DNA from: Weissella viridescens | Lineage (GTDB): Bacteria; Bacillota; Bacilli; Lactobacillales; Lactobacillaceae | NCBI RefSeq assembly: GCF_003862435.1 | Contig: NZ_RHGY01000009.1 | Span: 1-47,025, forward strand | Direction of reading: 5' to 3' | DNA length: 47,025 nucleotides | In this document: in pieces, positions 35,489 through 44,613 of the stretch | Position numbering within the stretch: position 1 is the first letter of the stretch | How the letters are laid out: every line of letters starts with the position of its first letter | Notes under the pieces: generated by a model | What the model was told of the DNA's origin: nothing | What the model saw: the letters and a program-made list of their open reading frames with translations, nothing else | Database searches by the model: none | Translations under genes and position numbers: made by a program

Positions 35489-35504
35489 GAAAGGAAGTGT
35501 TTTT

Positions 35505-35738
35505 ATGCCTGCAACATTAGTGGAAATTAAACAAAATCTTGATAACCATCTTGGTGAAACGGTAACTTTGATTACCCACGAAAGTCGTCATCGCACAATT
35601 GAGCATCAAGCAATTGTCCGAGAAACTTTCCCTGCTGTCTTTGTTTTAGATTTAAAGCAAGATGGCCACGAATTTGATCGTGCATCATTTAGTTATACTG
35701 ACGTCTTAACTGAAAACATTGAAATTAATTTTAATTAA
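35505..35738 (+). CDS. veg: Veg protein
   Basis: The 77-residue protein MPATLVEIKQNLDNHLGETV ... VFVLDLKQDG ... ASFSYTDVLTENIEI matches the small SH3-like Veg family. In Bacillus, Veg stimulates biofilm formation by acting against SinR; its role in lactic acid bacteria is not established. The start at 35505 follows AAGGAAG; the frame extends upstream but that part is leader with hairpins. Veg usually follows ksgA, whereas here ksgA lies about 4 kb away. Confidence 0.92.
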   Translation: MPATLVEIKQNLDNHLGETVTLITHESRHRTIEHQAIVRETFPAVFVLDLKQDGHEFDRASFSYTDVLTENIEINFN

Positions 35739-35770
35739 GCATCAGCAATTTGCTTTTGTTTCATTATACT

Positions 35771-35812
35771 AAATACCCGTGCCAATTTACATTTTGGTTC
35801 GGGTATTTTTTA
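35771..35812 (+). terminator. terminator after veg
   Basis: AAATACCCG-tg-CCAA-loop-TTGG-tt-CGGGTATTTTTT: an interrupted but strong stem with T-run, about 33 bases past the stop. Confidence 0.87.
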
Positions 35813-35959
35813 TTTAATTTTTTTCAATCTAGAAAAAAATTCGCTTACGTTTTTTGTCTCTGTTGGCATGCATTTTTTCATAAATAGTCGTCGCACTCGT
35901 TTTTACTCATTTTTGGTACGCTTTTTTTCATATTACGCCACCACTCTATCGGCGCCACC

Positions 35960-35988
35960 TTGACAAACTTATCATTTTATTCTAATAA
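35960..35988 (+). promoter_or_regulatory. ilvE promoter
   Basis: Perfect -35 TTGACA (35960-35965), 17-base spacer, -10 TAATAA (35983-35988). Transcription would start near 35995, about 30 bases before the ATG. Confidence 0.68.
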
Positions 35989-36024
35989 TTATATAATCTA
36001 TAAATATGAAAGTTGGTATTCCAC

Positions 36025-37059
36025 ATGACAAAAGTAACTCCTGCCGATTTCGATTGGTCCGATTTAGGCTTTGCCTACCACGATCTTCCTTATCGTTTTC
36101 GCGCCGTCTATCGTAACGGCCAGTGGGAACCTGGTGAAATCACTGAAAACAGCCAGATTCAAATGAGCGAAGCAGCTTCAGTCCTCCACTATGGTCAAGA
36201 AGTCTTTGAAGGTATGAAAGCCTATCGTCGCGCCGACGGCGGTGTCAACATCTTCCGTCCCGACCGCAACGCGGCCCGGATGCGTCAATCGGCAGAACGT
36301 TTGGTTATGCCGGGATACCCTGAAGATGCCTTTATCGATGCGGTTAAGGCCGTTGTTAAAGCCAACCAAGATTTCGTCCCACCTTATGGTTCTGGCGCAA
36401 CATTGTACATCCGCCCCTTCCTCATCGGAACTGGTGCAGTTGTTGGGGTTAAGCCGGCCGACGAATACGTATTCGGCATTTATGTTACCCCCGTTGGGGC
36501 CTACTATAAGGGTGGACTGACACCCACCGCTTATGTCACAAGCCCGTATGATCGTGCCGCTCACGGTGGAACCGGCCGTGCAAAGGTTGGTGGTAATTAT
36601 GCCGCTTCAATGTTGCCGGGTCAAAATGCGCATGCTGATGGCTATTCTGATGTGGTATACCTTGATCCACGTTTACATGAAAACATTGAAGAACTTGGAT
36701 CAGCTAACTTCTTTGGGATTACCAAGGACAATCGATTTCTAACCCCTAAGTCACCTTCAATTTTACCTTCAGTCACCAAATATTCATTACTTGAATTGGC
36801 AGAAGAAGCTGGCATGGTAACCGAAGAAACCACTATCAGCATTTATGACCTTGAGCAATTTGATGAGGCAGGTGCCATGGGAACTGCTGCTGTAATTTCA
36901 CCAGTTGGCTCAATTACACACAATGATAAGAAGCATGTCTTCTATTCAGAAACAGAAGTTGGGCCAAAGACCCAAGCACTTTACGATCGCTTAATGGCGA
37001 TTCAGTTCGGAGATCAACCTGGCCCTGACGGCTGGGCAATCGATGTACCACTAGATTAG
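36025..37059 (+). CDS. ilvE: branched-chain amino acid aminotransferase
   Basis: The 344-residue PLP enzyme (fold type IV) interconverts branched-chain amino acids and 2-oxo acids. Conserved parts: SVLHYGQEVFEGMKAYR, the PLP lysine in GRAKVGGNYAAS, and ELGSANFFGI. The ATG at 36025 is preferred; a TTG at 36013 in frame would add four residues. Neither has a strong ribosome site, which is unusual here. No T-box was recognised in the short leader. In lactic acid bacteria without branched-chain synthesis the enzyme mainly starts amino acid catabolism. Confidence 0.94.
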   Translation: MTKVTPADFDWSDLGFAYHDLPYRFRAVYRNGQWEPGEITENSQIQMSEAASVLHYGQEVFEGMKAYRRADGGVNIFRPDRNAARMRQSAERLVMPGYPEDAFIDAVKAVVKANQDFVPPYGSGATLYIRPFLIGTGAVVGVKPADEYVFGIYVTPVGAYYKGGLTPTAYVTSPYDRAAHGGTGRAKVGGNYAASMLPGQNAHADGYSDVVYLDPRLHENIEELGSANFFGITKDNRFLTPKSPSILPSVTKYSLLELAEEAGMVTEETTISIYDLEQFDEAGAMGTAAVISPVGSITHNDKKHVFYSETEVGPKTQALYDRLMAIQFGDQPGPDGWAIDVPLD

Positions 37060-37063
37060 CAAT

Positions 37064-37105
37064 AAAAAAAACGATGCGCACCTAAACCATGCGCATCGTT
37101 TTTTT
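37064..37105. terminator. bidirectional terminator between ilvE and the CNNM gene
   Basis: AAAAAACGATGCGCA-loop-TGCGCATCGTTTTTTT; perfect stem with A- and T-runs, serving both converging genes. Confidence 0.92.
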
Positions 37106-37107
37106 GT

Positions 37108-38472
37108 TTATTTTTTAACTTCAGGATCAACCTTAGATTCAGGTTCTTTGGTAACTTCAAAGTCACTGATATAGGCATCCTTGTAGTGTAATGCTTTGAA
37201 GTGGAATGGACCCACTTGCATTTCACTACCTGCACCGGCATTTGGATTCTGGTCAAGCATGTAACCCGTTAGAGTTACCATGTCTGAATGATCAAAGTCA
37301 CGCAAGTCGGTCTTGAAATAGCGTTCAAAGTCATACAAGGTCATTTTACCTGAGACGCGATAATGCATGATACCATTTTCGTCAGAACCAAGCTTTTCAA
37401 CGAGGTCATCGGCAACATCATCAACTTCATCGCGGACAGTGCCGAAGAGTTCTTCGTAAATGTCCTTATCGGTAACAATCCCTGATGTACCACCGTATTC
37501 ATCCTTAACAACCACCATTGGTGTTCGCTTAGAAATCATCACTTGAAGTGCATCTTGAATTGGCATACTTTCAGGAACTGTTGGCATTTGGCGAAGAATC
37601 TTACGGACGGTGACTGTATCGTCAGCATAAGCTTGACGCATCAAGTCATAATTGAAGATATAGCCTAACACCTTGTCCTTATCGTTGTCAGCAACCACTG
37701 GCAAACGTGAGAACTTAGTCTTGAAATAAACTTGAACCGCTTCCTTAATGGTTGTGTTAATATCAACAACTTCCATCTCAGTTCGGTCGATCATAATATC
37801 TACAACGTCTTTGTCATTCATTTCGAATGCGCGTTGCATCAATAGATAATCTTCATCCTGTAATTGTCCCTGGCGGGCAGCATTACGTGACAAACTCAAA
37901 ATTTCAGCTTCAGAGTAAACTTCGCTATCTTCTGAGGCCGTCTTCATTCCAAACAAATGGGTTACCCCATTGGCTGACACATTTAGCAACCAGACGAATG
38001 GGTAGAAGATGACGTGGAAGAACTTCAAAGGACCTGACACAGCAAGCCCCACCTTAACGGGAAACTCGATTGACACGTTCTTTGGCACAAGTTCAGTGAA
38101 GACCACTTCAATATATGTCAACAAGACTAAGGCAATCACTGAAGCGATGACACCGGCACTTGGTCCAGTCATTTCTTGAATGATCCCCATCTTTAAGAGC
38201 AAGTGGGCCACAGTTGATTCACCCATGAACCCTAACAACAACCCTGCCAAAGTAATTCCAACTTGGGTCGTTGAAAGGTATTCGTTTAGGTTATCCACCA
38301 TGTTGATGGTACGCGCAATTTTCCGTGATGGCTTCTCACGCTCGTTTTGCATTTCTTCTAATGTACTTCGACGAACTTTAACTAAGGCAAATTCAGCGGC
38401 AACAAAAATTGCTGCAAAAATTAACACAATGATAATGATAATCAATGAAATCCACAGTTGTGCAGTACTCAA
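37108..38472 (-). CDS. CNNM/CBS/CorC_HlyC transporter-like protein, copy 2
   Basis: The 454-residue protein has an N-terminal CNNM (DUF21) domain with about four helices (residues 1-190: FVAAEFALVKVRRSTLEEM, TQVGITLAGLLLGFMGE). A CBS pair follows (about 215-345: MIDRTEMEVVDINTTI, TPMVVVKDEYGGTSGIVTDKDIYEELFG) and a C-terminal CorC_HlyC domain (about 360-445). The family is linked to Mg2+/Co2+ export and is often mis-named hemolysin. The start is TTG with AAGGG seven bases before it. It follows a close paralogue by 42 bases. Confidence 0.9.
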   Translation of the reverse strand: MSTAQLWISLIIIIIVLIFAAIFVAAEFALVKVRRSTLEEMQNEREKPSRKIARTINMVDNLNEYLSTTQVGITLAGLLLGFMGESTVAHLLLKMGIIQEMTGPSAGVIASVIALVLLTYIEVVFTELVPKNVSIEFPVKVGLAVSGPLKFFHVIFYPFVWLLNVSANGVTHLFGMKTASEDSEVYSEAEILSLSRNAARQGQLQDEDYLLMQRAFEMNDKDVVDIMIDRTEMEVVDINTTIKEAVQVYFKTKFSRLPVVADNDKDKVLGYIFNYDLMRQAYADDTVTVRKILRQMPTVPESMPIQDALQVMISKRTPMVVVKDEYGGTSGIVTDKDIYEELFGTVRDEVDDVADDLVEKLGSDENGIMHYRVSGKMTLYDFERYFKTDLRDFDHSDMVTLTGYMLDQNPNAGAGSEMQVGPFHFKALHYKDAYISDFEVTKEPESKVDPEVKK

Positions 38473-38514
38473 TAGAAATCCCTTCTTTCTTTATCGGTCA
38501 TTTATAACAGGTGA

Positions 38515-39882
38515 TTATTCTTCTTCAATACGTACATCAGAACTATTTTCATCCGTAAGTGGTAATACCGCTACTTCGAAATAGTTGATGTATGCATCCT
38601 TGAAGTCCAAGGCGGTAATTTCAAAATTAGCCACTTGGTTGGGTTCATTAACACTAAGATCAGGGAAACGATCCAACATATAGCCTGTTAATGTCACCTT
38701 ATCTGAATCCTCAAATGATCCAATATCTTCGTGGAAGTAACGCTCAAAGTCATTTAGATTCAACTTACCTGACACTTGATAATGCATATTACCCTCATCA
38801 TCAGAGTGCAACTTCGTAATCAAGTTATCGATTGTATCATCAACTTCATCGCGTACTGTACCGAATAGTTCTTCATAGATGTCCTTATCTGTCACAATTC
38901 CAGAAGTTCCACCGTATTCATCCTTAACGACAACCATTGGCACACGGTGATCAATCATTTCTTGCAAGATATCCGTAATAGGTTGATCTTCAGAAATGTT
39001 TGGTAAGTTACGCAAAACCGTACTTACAGGCGCTTCCATATCGATACGACCTTGACGTACTAAGTCATATGAATAAACATAACCAAGAATCTTATCCTTA
39101 TCGTTGTTAGCAACAACTGGGATTCGTGAGTACTTGGTTTCTAAGTACATGTTCAAAGCTTCATGAATCGTCGCGTTCACATCAATCACTTCAAGTTGTG
39201 TACGGTCAATCATGATATCAGCAGCAACCTTATCATTCATTTCAAAGGCACGTTGCATGTAGCGTAAGTCGTCTTCATCAATTTCACCAGCTTGTGCAGC
39301 ATCACGAGAAAGTGACACAATTTCAGCTTGTGAATAGATATCTTCATCAGGATGCGCATTGTATCCCAAAATCTTTGTCACCCATGCTGCAGTACGGTCG
39401 AACAACCAAATCATTGGGTAGAACAACACGTGGAAGAACATAACAGGGCGCACGATTTTAAGCAAGACCCCAGTCGGATCATCAATCGCAATATTTTTAG
39501 GAACCAAATCGGTAAACACCGCGTGAATAAAGGTGAAAATCAAGATGGCGGCAATTGACGCAAAACTATGCGCAATTTCTGGTGGCAAGATGCCACTACT
39601 GATGATTAAGCCAGCAATGAAACCTTCCCCTAACCAACCTAAGATCAGCGAAGTTAACGTAATACCAACTTGCGCTGTTGAAAGATATTCAGTCAAATGA
39701 TCAACCATGTAAATGGCATGATCAATTTTTGTTGATGGCTTTTTTTGTTCCTCTTTCAAGGCCTTCAAAGCGCTGGGACGAACCTTAACCAAAGAATATT
39801 CAGTTAAAGTAAACAATACTGCAAGTGCCAAAATCACGATAATGACAACAAGGTTAATAATTATAGACGGACCGGAATCCAT
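38515..39882 (-). CDS. CNNM/CBS/CorC_HlyC transporter-like protein, copy 1
   Basis: The 455-residue paralogue of the following gene has the same domain order: CNNM helices (1-190), a CBS pair (VPMVVVKDEYGGTSGIVTDKDIYEELFG is almost identical in both) and CorC_HlyC. GAAGG lies six bases before the ATG. The two genes probably form one operon and arose by tandem duplication, with clear divergence in the N-terminal helices and the last 20 residues. Heterodimer formation is possible because the family works as dimers. Confidence 0.9.
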   Translation of the reverse strand: MDSGPSIIINLVVIIVILALAVLFTLTEYSLVKVRPSALKALKEEQKKPSTKIDHAIYMVDHLTEYLSTAQVGITLTSLILGWLGEGFIAGLIISSGILPPEIAHSFASIAAILIFTFIHAVFTDLVPKNIAIDDPTGVLLKIVRPVMFFHVLFYPMIWLFDRTAAWVTKILGYNAHPDEDIYSQAEIVSLSRDAAQAGEIDEDDLRYMQRAFEMNDKVAADIMIDRTQLEVIDVNATIHEALNMYLETKYSRIPVVANNDKDKILGYVYSYDLVRQGRIDMEAPVSTVLRNLPNISEDQPITDILQEMIDHRVPMVVVKDEYGGTSGIVTDKDIYEELFGTVRDEVDDTIDNLITKLHSDDEGNMHYQVSGKLNLNDFERYFHEDIGSFEDSDKVTLTGYMLDRFPDLSVNEPNQVANFEITALDFKDAYINYFEVAVLPLTDENSSDVRIEEE

Positions 39883-39971
39883 GTGCTACCTTCTTTCGAG
39901 TTTTAAATTTAAATTACATACATAGACAATATTTTTATATCAACCGAATTTTTGGCGATATATCTATTATT

Positions 39972-40868
39972 TTATCCGTTATAGACGCCGGCGTCAAATA
40001 GCGCATTGTGCAAACGGATAAAGTCATCGAGCGTCAATTTCTCAGCACGAATCTTAGGACTAATATCAGCAGCTTCCAAAGCTGTTGTCAAACGTTCCTT
40101 CATCTCATCAGTTTTACCAAAAGCGGTGATGAGGTTATTCCAAAGCGTCTTACGGCGCATGGCGAAGCCAACCTTGAAGAGTTGGAAGAGTTTCTTCTCA
40201 TCCTTGGGGTCAACTGTTAATGGTTCGCGCGGTGTCAAAACGATAATCGCTGAATCCACATTTGGATTTGGTACAAAGGCCGTGCGTGAAACATTAAAGG
40301 CGAGTGCCGCATTCATACGGTAAGTCACAGCTAACGTCAATGAACCATAGTCCTTAGTTCCAGGTTCAGCTGACAAACGATCAGCCACTTCCTTTTGCAT
40401 CATCACGACAATCGCATCAAACTGCACATTTGATTGCAAGACTTGCATCAAAATTGGTGTCGTAATGTAGTATGGCAAGTTCGCCACCAATTTCAATGGT
40501 GCACTTGGATCATCGAACTCTTCTTGAATCGTCTTCTCCAAATCAACACTTAGAATGTCTTGATTAATGATTTTCACATTATCATATGGGGCCAGGGTAT
40601 GATCCAATACTGGAATCAAGCGATCATCAATTTCAAATGCGACCACTTGCTTGGCGTTACGTGCTAATTGTTCCGTCAATGCCCCAATTCCAGGTCCGAT
40701 TTCAATCACATTATCGGTCGGCTTAACTTCACCGGCAGAGACAATATTTTTTAAGATATTAATATCCGTTAGGAAGTTTTGTCCCAGCGACTTTTTCGTA
40801 TTAATACCATATTGGTTCATTATTGCCTGCGTCCGGACGGGCGTTGCAATATCTGGTACATCATTCAT
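39972..40868 (-). CDS. rsmA: 16S rRNA dimethyladenosine methyltransferase
   Basis: The 298-residue KsgA/RsmA methylates two adjacent adenosines near the 3' end of 16S rRNA. SAM motif I is [16 protein letters not shown] (residues about 50-65) and the catalytic motif IV is [12 protein letters not shown]. The C-terminal helical domain is complete. The start overlaps the rnmV stop by four bases, as in other Firmicutes where rnmV and rsmA are coupled. Confidence 0.97.
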   Translation of the reverse strand: MNDVPDIATPVRTQAIMNQYGINTKKSLGQNFLTDINILKNIVSAGEVKPTDNVIEIGPGIGALTEQLARNAKQVVAFEIDDRLIPVLDHTLAPYDNVKIINQDILSVDLEKTIQEEFDDPSAPLKLVANLPYYITTPILMQVLQSNVQFDAIVVMMQKEVADRLSAEPGTKDYGSLTLAVTYRMNAALAFNVSRTAFVPNPNVDSAIIVLTPREPLTVDPKDEKKLFQLFKVGFAMRRKTLWNNLITAFGKTDEMKERLTTALEAADISPKIRAEKLTLDDFIRLHNALFDAGVYNG

Positions 40869-41434
40869 GCATTTTCCTCTTCTATCTCTCGAAGCGTTGC
40901 TTCTAAATCAGCCTTGGTGATGCCAAACATCCCCAAGCGCTTTAAAAATTGCTTCCCATTCACGTAGCCTAATTGGCGCTTTTCAGCAACCTTTTGGCGG
41001 AGTTGGGCGGCCTGTGGGCCAGCTAGCAGATTTAAACGGACCAAATCTTGGCGCGTCACATCTGACGTTGGTTGACCATCGGCATCCATCACCGTAACGA
41101 CTTGGTCGAGTGCATGTTGGATCGTTGCGGCATCAGCGTACTCAATGCCCAAACTATGGTGTTTAATCTGCCGACCAGCCTCATCCTTCGTTAAAAAAGC
41201 GTGCTTAGCCGTTGGTACAGCTTCCGTAATGAGGTGGCGTAGCCGTTCCCCATTAAAGTCAGGGTCAGTAAAGACAATAATCCCCCGTCGATCAGCAGCT
41301 TCTTTAATCGCCCGTAGTGTTTCAGGACTAAGCGCTGAGCCGTTCGTTTCCAAAGTGTCTGCATCAACTGCTTGTTGAATCACTTGCGTATCAGCTTTCC
41401 CCTCGACCACGATGACTTCTTGAATCTTGGTCAT
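40865..41434 (-). CDS. rnmV: ribonuclease M5
   Basis: The 189-residue Toprim nuclease matures 5S rRNA. The N-terminal Toprim shows [12 protein letters not shown] with the catalytic Glu and later [11 protein letters not shown]. The start shares one base with the tatD stop and the end overlaps rsmA, so the three are translated together. It is encoded close to an rRNA operon whose 5S is its substrate. Confidence 0.95.
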   Translation of the reverse strand: MTKIQEVIVVEGKADTQVIQQAVDADTLETNGSALSPETLRAIKEAADRRGIIVFTDPDFNGERLRHLITEAVPTAKHAFLTKDEAGRQIKHHSLGIEYADAATIQHALDQVVTVMDADGQPTSDVTRQDLVRLNLLAGPQAAQLRQKVAEKRQLGYVNGKQFLKRLGMFGITKADLEATLREIEEENA

Positions 41435-42237
41435 TACTTATCCAACCACAAACGGTGGGCATTGTCAGTTGTAATCTTAGCAATTTCGTTATACGTCATG
41501 CCCAATTGTTCAGCCATGTTTTCAAGCGTATAGTGCGTAAACATTGGCTCGTTCATCTTGCCACGCATTGGTGTTGGAGCTAAGAATGGCGCATCTGTTT
41601 CGACCAAAATACGGTCTAATGGCACCGCCTGTAAAGCTGCCTTAATATCGTCAGACTTTTTGAACGTTACCATTCCTGAGAAACCGATATACATACCGAG
41701 GTCCAAGAAGCGTTGCACTTCTTTTGCATCCCCAGTAAAGGAATGCATAACACCGCCGAATTCTTCAACGTGGTGCGCCTTCAACATATCATAAACGTCA
41801 TCAAAGGCGTCACGCGCGTGCACAGTAACAGGTAGATGCGTTTCACGGGCTAAGTCCAATTGTGCCGCAAAGGCCGCTTTTTGGACTTCTGGAGCAGGAT
41901 TATCTTCCCAGTGGTAGTCCAGTCCCATTTCACCCAACCCAACGACTGTGTCGTCGTTCAATTGGTCACGTAAAATCGCCATTTCGGCATCATTCACTTC
42001 GTTCACATCTTCCGGTTGGAATCCCACGATTGCATGGACGCCTTCCAATTCATGGGCAATTTCAATTGCTTGCGCATTTCCCAAGTGATTGTATCCCACC
42101 ACGTTCATTTCCATAATGCGGTATTCACGTGCGCGAGCCCAGTATGCTGTAACATCTTCACTAAATTCTGTTTCATTTAAATGTGTGTGTGAATCATAGG
42201 CGGCTTCAGGCCGCTTTGATGGATCATAAATCGCCAT
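41434..42237 (-). CDS. tatD: TatD-family metal-dependent DNase
   Basis: The 267-residue TIM-barrel hydrolase shows YDSHTHLNETEF (metal ligands HxH), GLGEMGLDYHW, VTVHARDAFDDV, GGVMHSFTGD and ILVETDAPFLAP. These are the conserved metal-binding blocks of TatD/YcfH. Family members degrade DNA or act on tRNA ends; the substrate here is not known. GAGG lies nine bases before the start. It normally follows metG; here the antiporter gene lies between. Confidence 0.95.
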   Translation of the reverse strand: MAIYDPSKRPEAAYDSHTHLNETEFSEDVTAYWARAREYRIMEMNVVGYNHLGNAQAIEIAHELEGVHAIVGFQPEDVNEVNDAEMAILRDQLNDDTVVGLGEMGLDYHWEDNPAPEVQKAAFAAQLDLARETHLPVTVHARDAFDDVYDMLKAHHVEEFGGVMHSFTGDAKEVQRFLDLGMYIGFSGMVTFKKSDDIKAALQAVPLDRILVETDAPFLAPTPMRGKMNEPMFTHYTLENMAEQLGMTYNEIAKITTDNAHRLWLDK

Positions 42238-42342
42238 AATTTACCTCATTTTATTTTTGTCTCGTATCTTAATAGTACTATCATACCAAAAAAAGATGGC
42301 ATGCTTAAGCTTTGACCGTAAAACAGTCATAATGCTATGTAT

Positions 42343-42371
42343 AAAAAACAGCCGAATGACACATTCGACTG
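42343..42371 (-). terminator. terminator after the antiporter gene
   Basis: CAGTCGAATG-TGT-CATTCGGCTG with one G-U pair, followed by six T residues on the minus strand. Confidence 0.88.
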
Positions 42372-42381
42372 AATTTCCAAG

Positions 42382-44532
42382 TTATTCTTCTTCTTCTTCT
42401 TCAATTGCCAAAACTAAGGCTTGAGCCGCATTCACTTCATCGTAAAGGGCTTTAGCCAGTCCAGAACTCAGTGTATTTTTGGCTCGACCTTGATGGATGT
42501 ACTGCAATTCAGCCTGCAATGCATTCATCATCACTTCTTGATCGTCGTCCGTTGAATCGACTGAACTCTGCATCACGTTTTGTTGACGTACTTGCACATT
42601 GCGCATAGCTAATGCCAAGCGTGGATTCTTACCAGATTGCTCCAAAGATTGAATATCAGCTTCAACCGCCGGTTCCGTCACATTACGAATTTCTTCAGTT
42701 GCGGCAGCCCAACGATCACGTTGCTTTTGCTTTAACTTATGCAAACTCTGACGTTTATCGGCCGTATTCATATCCAACACTTTTCGCTGATCAGCGATTC
42801 GTTGTTCCATATGTTTACGTTGGTCAGGTGGCAAATCCTTCAAGTGGCGTTGCTCACGCTTAATATACTTTTCAATACGTTGCTTTTGACGTTCTTGACG
42901 CTTACTTGAATTCACATGACGGTCAATGAAGTGCATCCAACTTTGTTCAAGACTGTGCCAAAGCACACGTCCACGGTGCTGAATACCATGCCAACCAGAA
43001 TTACGCGAATTATGTGATAAGCGCTGATAGAACAAAGCGGCATCACCGGAAAGTTGATCAGCATCCATCGCGTCTTCAATCGCTTGGTTGGTGACCCGAT
43101 TAATTCGATCTGTTGCTTCTAACCAAATGTCACGGTCTAACTGCTCATCTCCATAACCGAGTTGTGCTTGCAACTGACGCGTCACACGTTGCTTGGTTTG
43201 CGGGTCAGCATCAGAACGATCAACATCGGCCATACCACGACTAACCATCTCCAAGTGCGCCTTGTCAAAGTCAGCTGTTTTGAATTCAGGTTCAACTTCA
43301 GGCAAGACTTTAGGCAAAACAAGTAGTGGCATTACCAAACTAATAATGATTACAACTGATGCAATCAATAAAATATTGTCTCGATATGGGAATGGCTGTC
43401 CATTCTTTAACACATATGGCAAAGATAGCGCCATGGCCATTGTCATGGCTCCATGAACGCCACCAATGGCAAAGACAAACGCGTCTTTCTTCCGTTGACC
43501 ATAATCGATAAAGCGCTCCACGTCTTCTTTTTGTGAAAAAATCATCGATAAGAAACGCACAATAACCATAATGATGTAAATCAAGATTCCCATGCCGACC
43601 ATTGGCACCCAACCGTAACCAGTTGTATTAACGAAAGTCTCGACAACGCGGACAAGTTCGAGCCCCAAAAGTACGAACACGATTCCATTTAGGATTTGGG
43701 ACATCATTTCCCAAACCTGATTACTCAAATTACTTAACTGTGCCGACATAAATTGCATATGCGCACGTTCTTCATTATGCACAACTCCAGCAATTACCAC
43801 AGCGATAATTCCTGAGACATGGAAGTGCTCAGCAATAATATAGATTGCTACTGGACTGATGATTTGAATCAAAATTTGGGCCGTACTATCGTCCAATTGG
43901 AAGCGCAAAAGATTTTGACGAATCCAAACGATTAACATACCCAAAATAAATCCAATAACTGCACCACCAAAGGCTGAAATCAAAAACTCTTTAAATCCTT
44001 CAAGGAATGAAAAGTGTCCCGTATTTAGCCACAATAATGCTAGTGCTAAAACAACTAGTCCGCTGGCATCATTGAACAGTGATTCCAAATTCAGCGCACG
44101 CTTGATTCCTGACGGCATTTTAACCGTTGATGTCACCGAATCTAAGGCAGTTGCATCAGTCGGCGTAACAATGGCTGCTAGCGCGACTGCCAGGGGTAAG
44201 ACCCAATGCATAATCGCCTGCTCCGTAAAGCCAAGCACCACAACCGTGACTATCGCCAAAATTCCCGCCAAACGAATGATGGCTGAAAAATTCTTTGAAA
44301 TCACACTGGCATTGGTATGTTGCCCTTCATAAAACAATAACGGAGCAATCACTAACATCAAGAACAGATCAGGTTCTAGATGAATTTGATTTAAAGTACC
44401 AGGAATTAATGCCAGAATAATTCCGGCTAAAATCTGCCAAAAAGCTTGGGGGATTTTTGGCATTAATTGAGACAGAAAATTAGCAACAATGATCGCAATC
44501 ATAATTACTAAAATAACAAATAGAAAATCCAT
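42382..44532 (-). CDS. Na+/H+ antiporter of the CPA1 family with long cytoplasmic tail
   Basis: The 716-residue protein has about 12 membrane helices in residues 1-405. The CPA1 ion site is recognisable in NLESLFNDASGLVVLALAL (the Asn-Asp pair), and TPTDATALDSV is also typical of the family. The cytoplasmic tail (about 410-716) is unusually long and basic with predicted coiled coils (RQERQKQRIEKYIKREQRHLK) and ends in Glu residues. Such tails often regulate transport by pH or partner proteins. AGGAGG lies five bases before the start. The gene interrupts the metG-tatD pair. Confidence 0.92.
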   Translation of the reverse strand: MDFLFVILVIMIAIIVANFLSQLMPKIPQAFWQILAGIILALIPGTLNQIHLEPDLFLMLVIAPLLFYEGQHTNASVISKNFSAIIRLAGILAIVTVVVLGFTEQAIMHWVLPLAVALAAIVTPTDATALDSVTSTVKMPSGIKRALNLESLFNDASGLVVLALALLWLNTGHFSFLEGFKEFLISAFGGAVIGFILGMLIVWIRQNLLRFQLDDSTAQILIQIISPVAIYIIAEHFHVSGIIAVVIAGVVHNEERAHMQFMSAQLSNLSNQVWEMMSQILNGIVFVLLGLELVRVVETFVNTTGYGWVPMVGMGILIYIIMVIVRFLSMIFSQKEDVERFIDYGQRKKDAFVFAIGGVHGAMTMAMALSLPYVLKNGQPFPYRDNILLIASVVIIISLVMPLLVLPKVLPEVEPEFKTADFDKAHLEMVSRGMADVDRSDADPQTKQRVTRQLQAQLGYGDEQLDRDIWLEATDRINRVTNQAIEDAMDADQLSGDAALFYQRLSHNSRNSGWHGIQHRGRVLWHSLEQSWMHFIDRHVNSSKRQERQKQRIEKYIKREQRHLKDLPPDQRKHMEQRIADQRKVLDMNTADKRQSLHKLKQKQRDRWAAATEEIRNVTEPAVEADIQSLEQSGKNPRLALAMRNVQVRQQNVMQSSVDSTDDDQEVMMNALQAELQYIHQGRAKNTLSSGLAKALYDEVNAAQALVLAIEEEEEE

Positions 44533-44567
44533 AAGTTCCTCCTGAGGGGATTACGACATAAGGAGAA

Positions 44568-44592
44568 CAGGGACCCAATTTTGAGTCCCTGC
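44568..44592 (-). terminator. possible terminator after metG
   Basis: CAGGGAC...GTCCCTG stem on the minus strand followed by TTCTCC. The lack of a T-run makes it a weak candidate. Confidence 0.45.
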
Positions 44593-44613
44593 CGTTTAAC
44601 TTATTGAATTACA

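Larger units (their letters stand above)
35182..35504. other. divergent region between comEB and veg
   Basis: The left half should contain the comEB promoter; none stands out. The right half contains the perfect palindrome (35385-35404), a candidate veg promoter (35418-35445) and two leader hairpins (35448-35488). No protein-coding gene is supported here. Confidence 0.5.

Noticed and set aside
35813-35958. Repeated TTTTTTCATA-like stretches between veg and ilvE
   Set aside because: They look like low-complexity T-rich DNA; spacing and sequence are irregular and no structure or gene could be supported.
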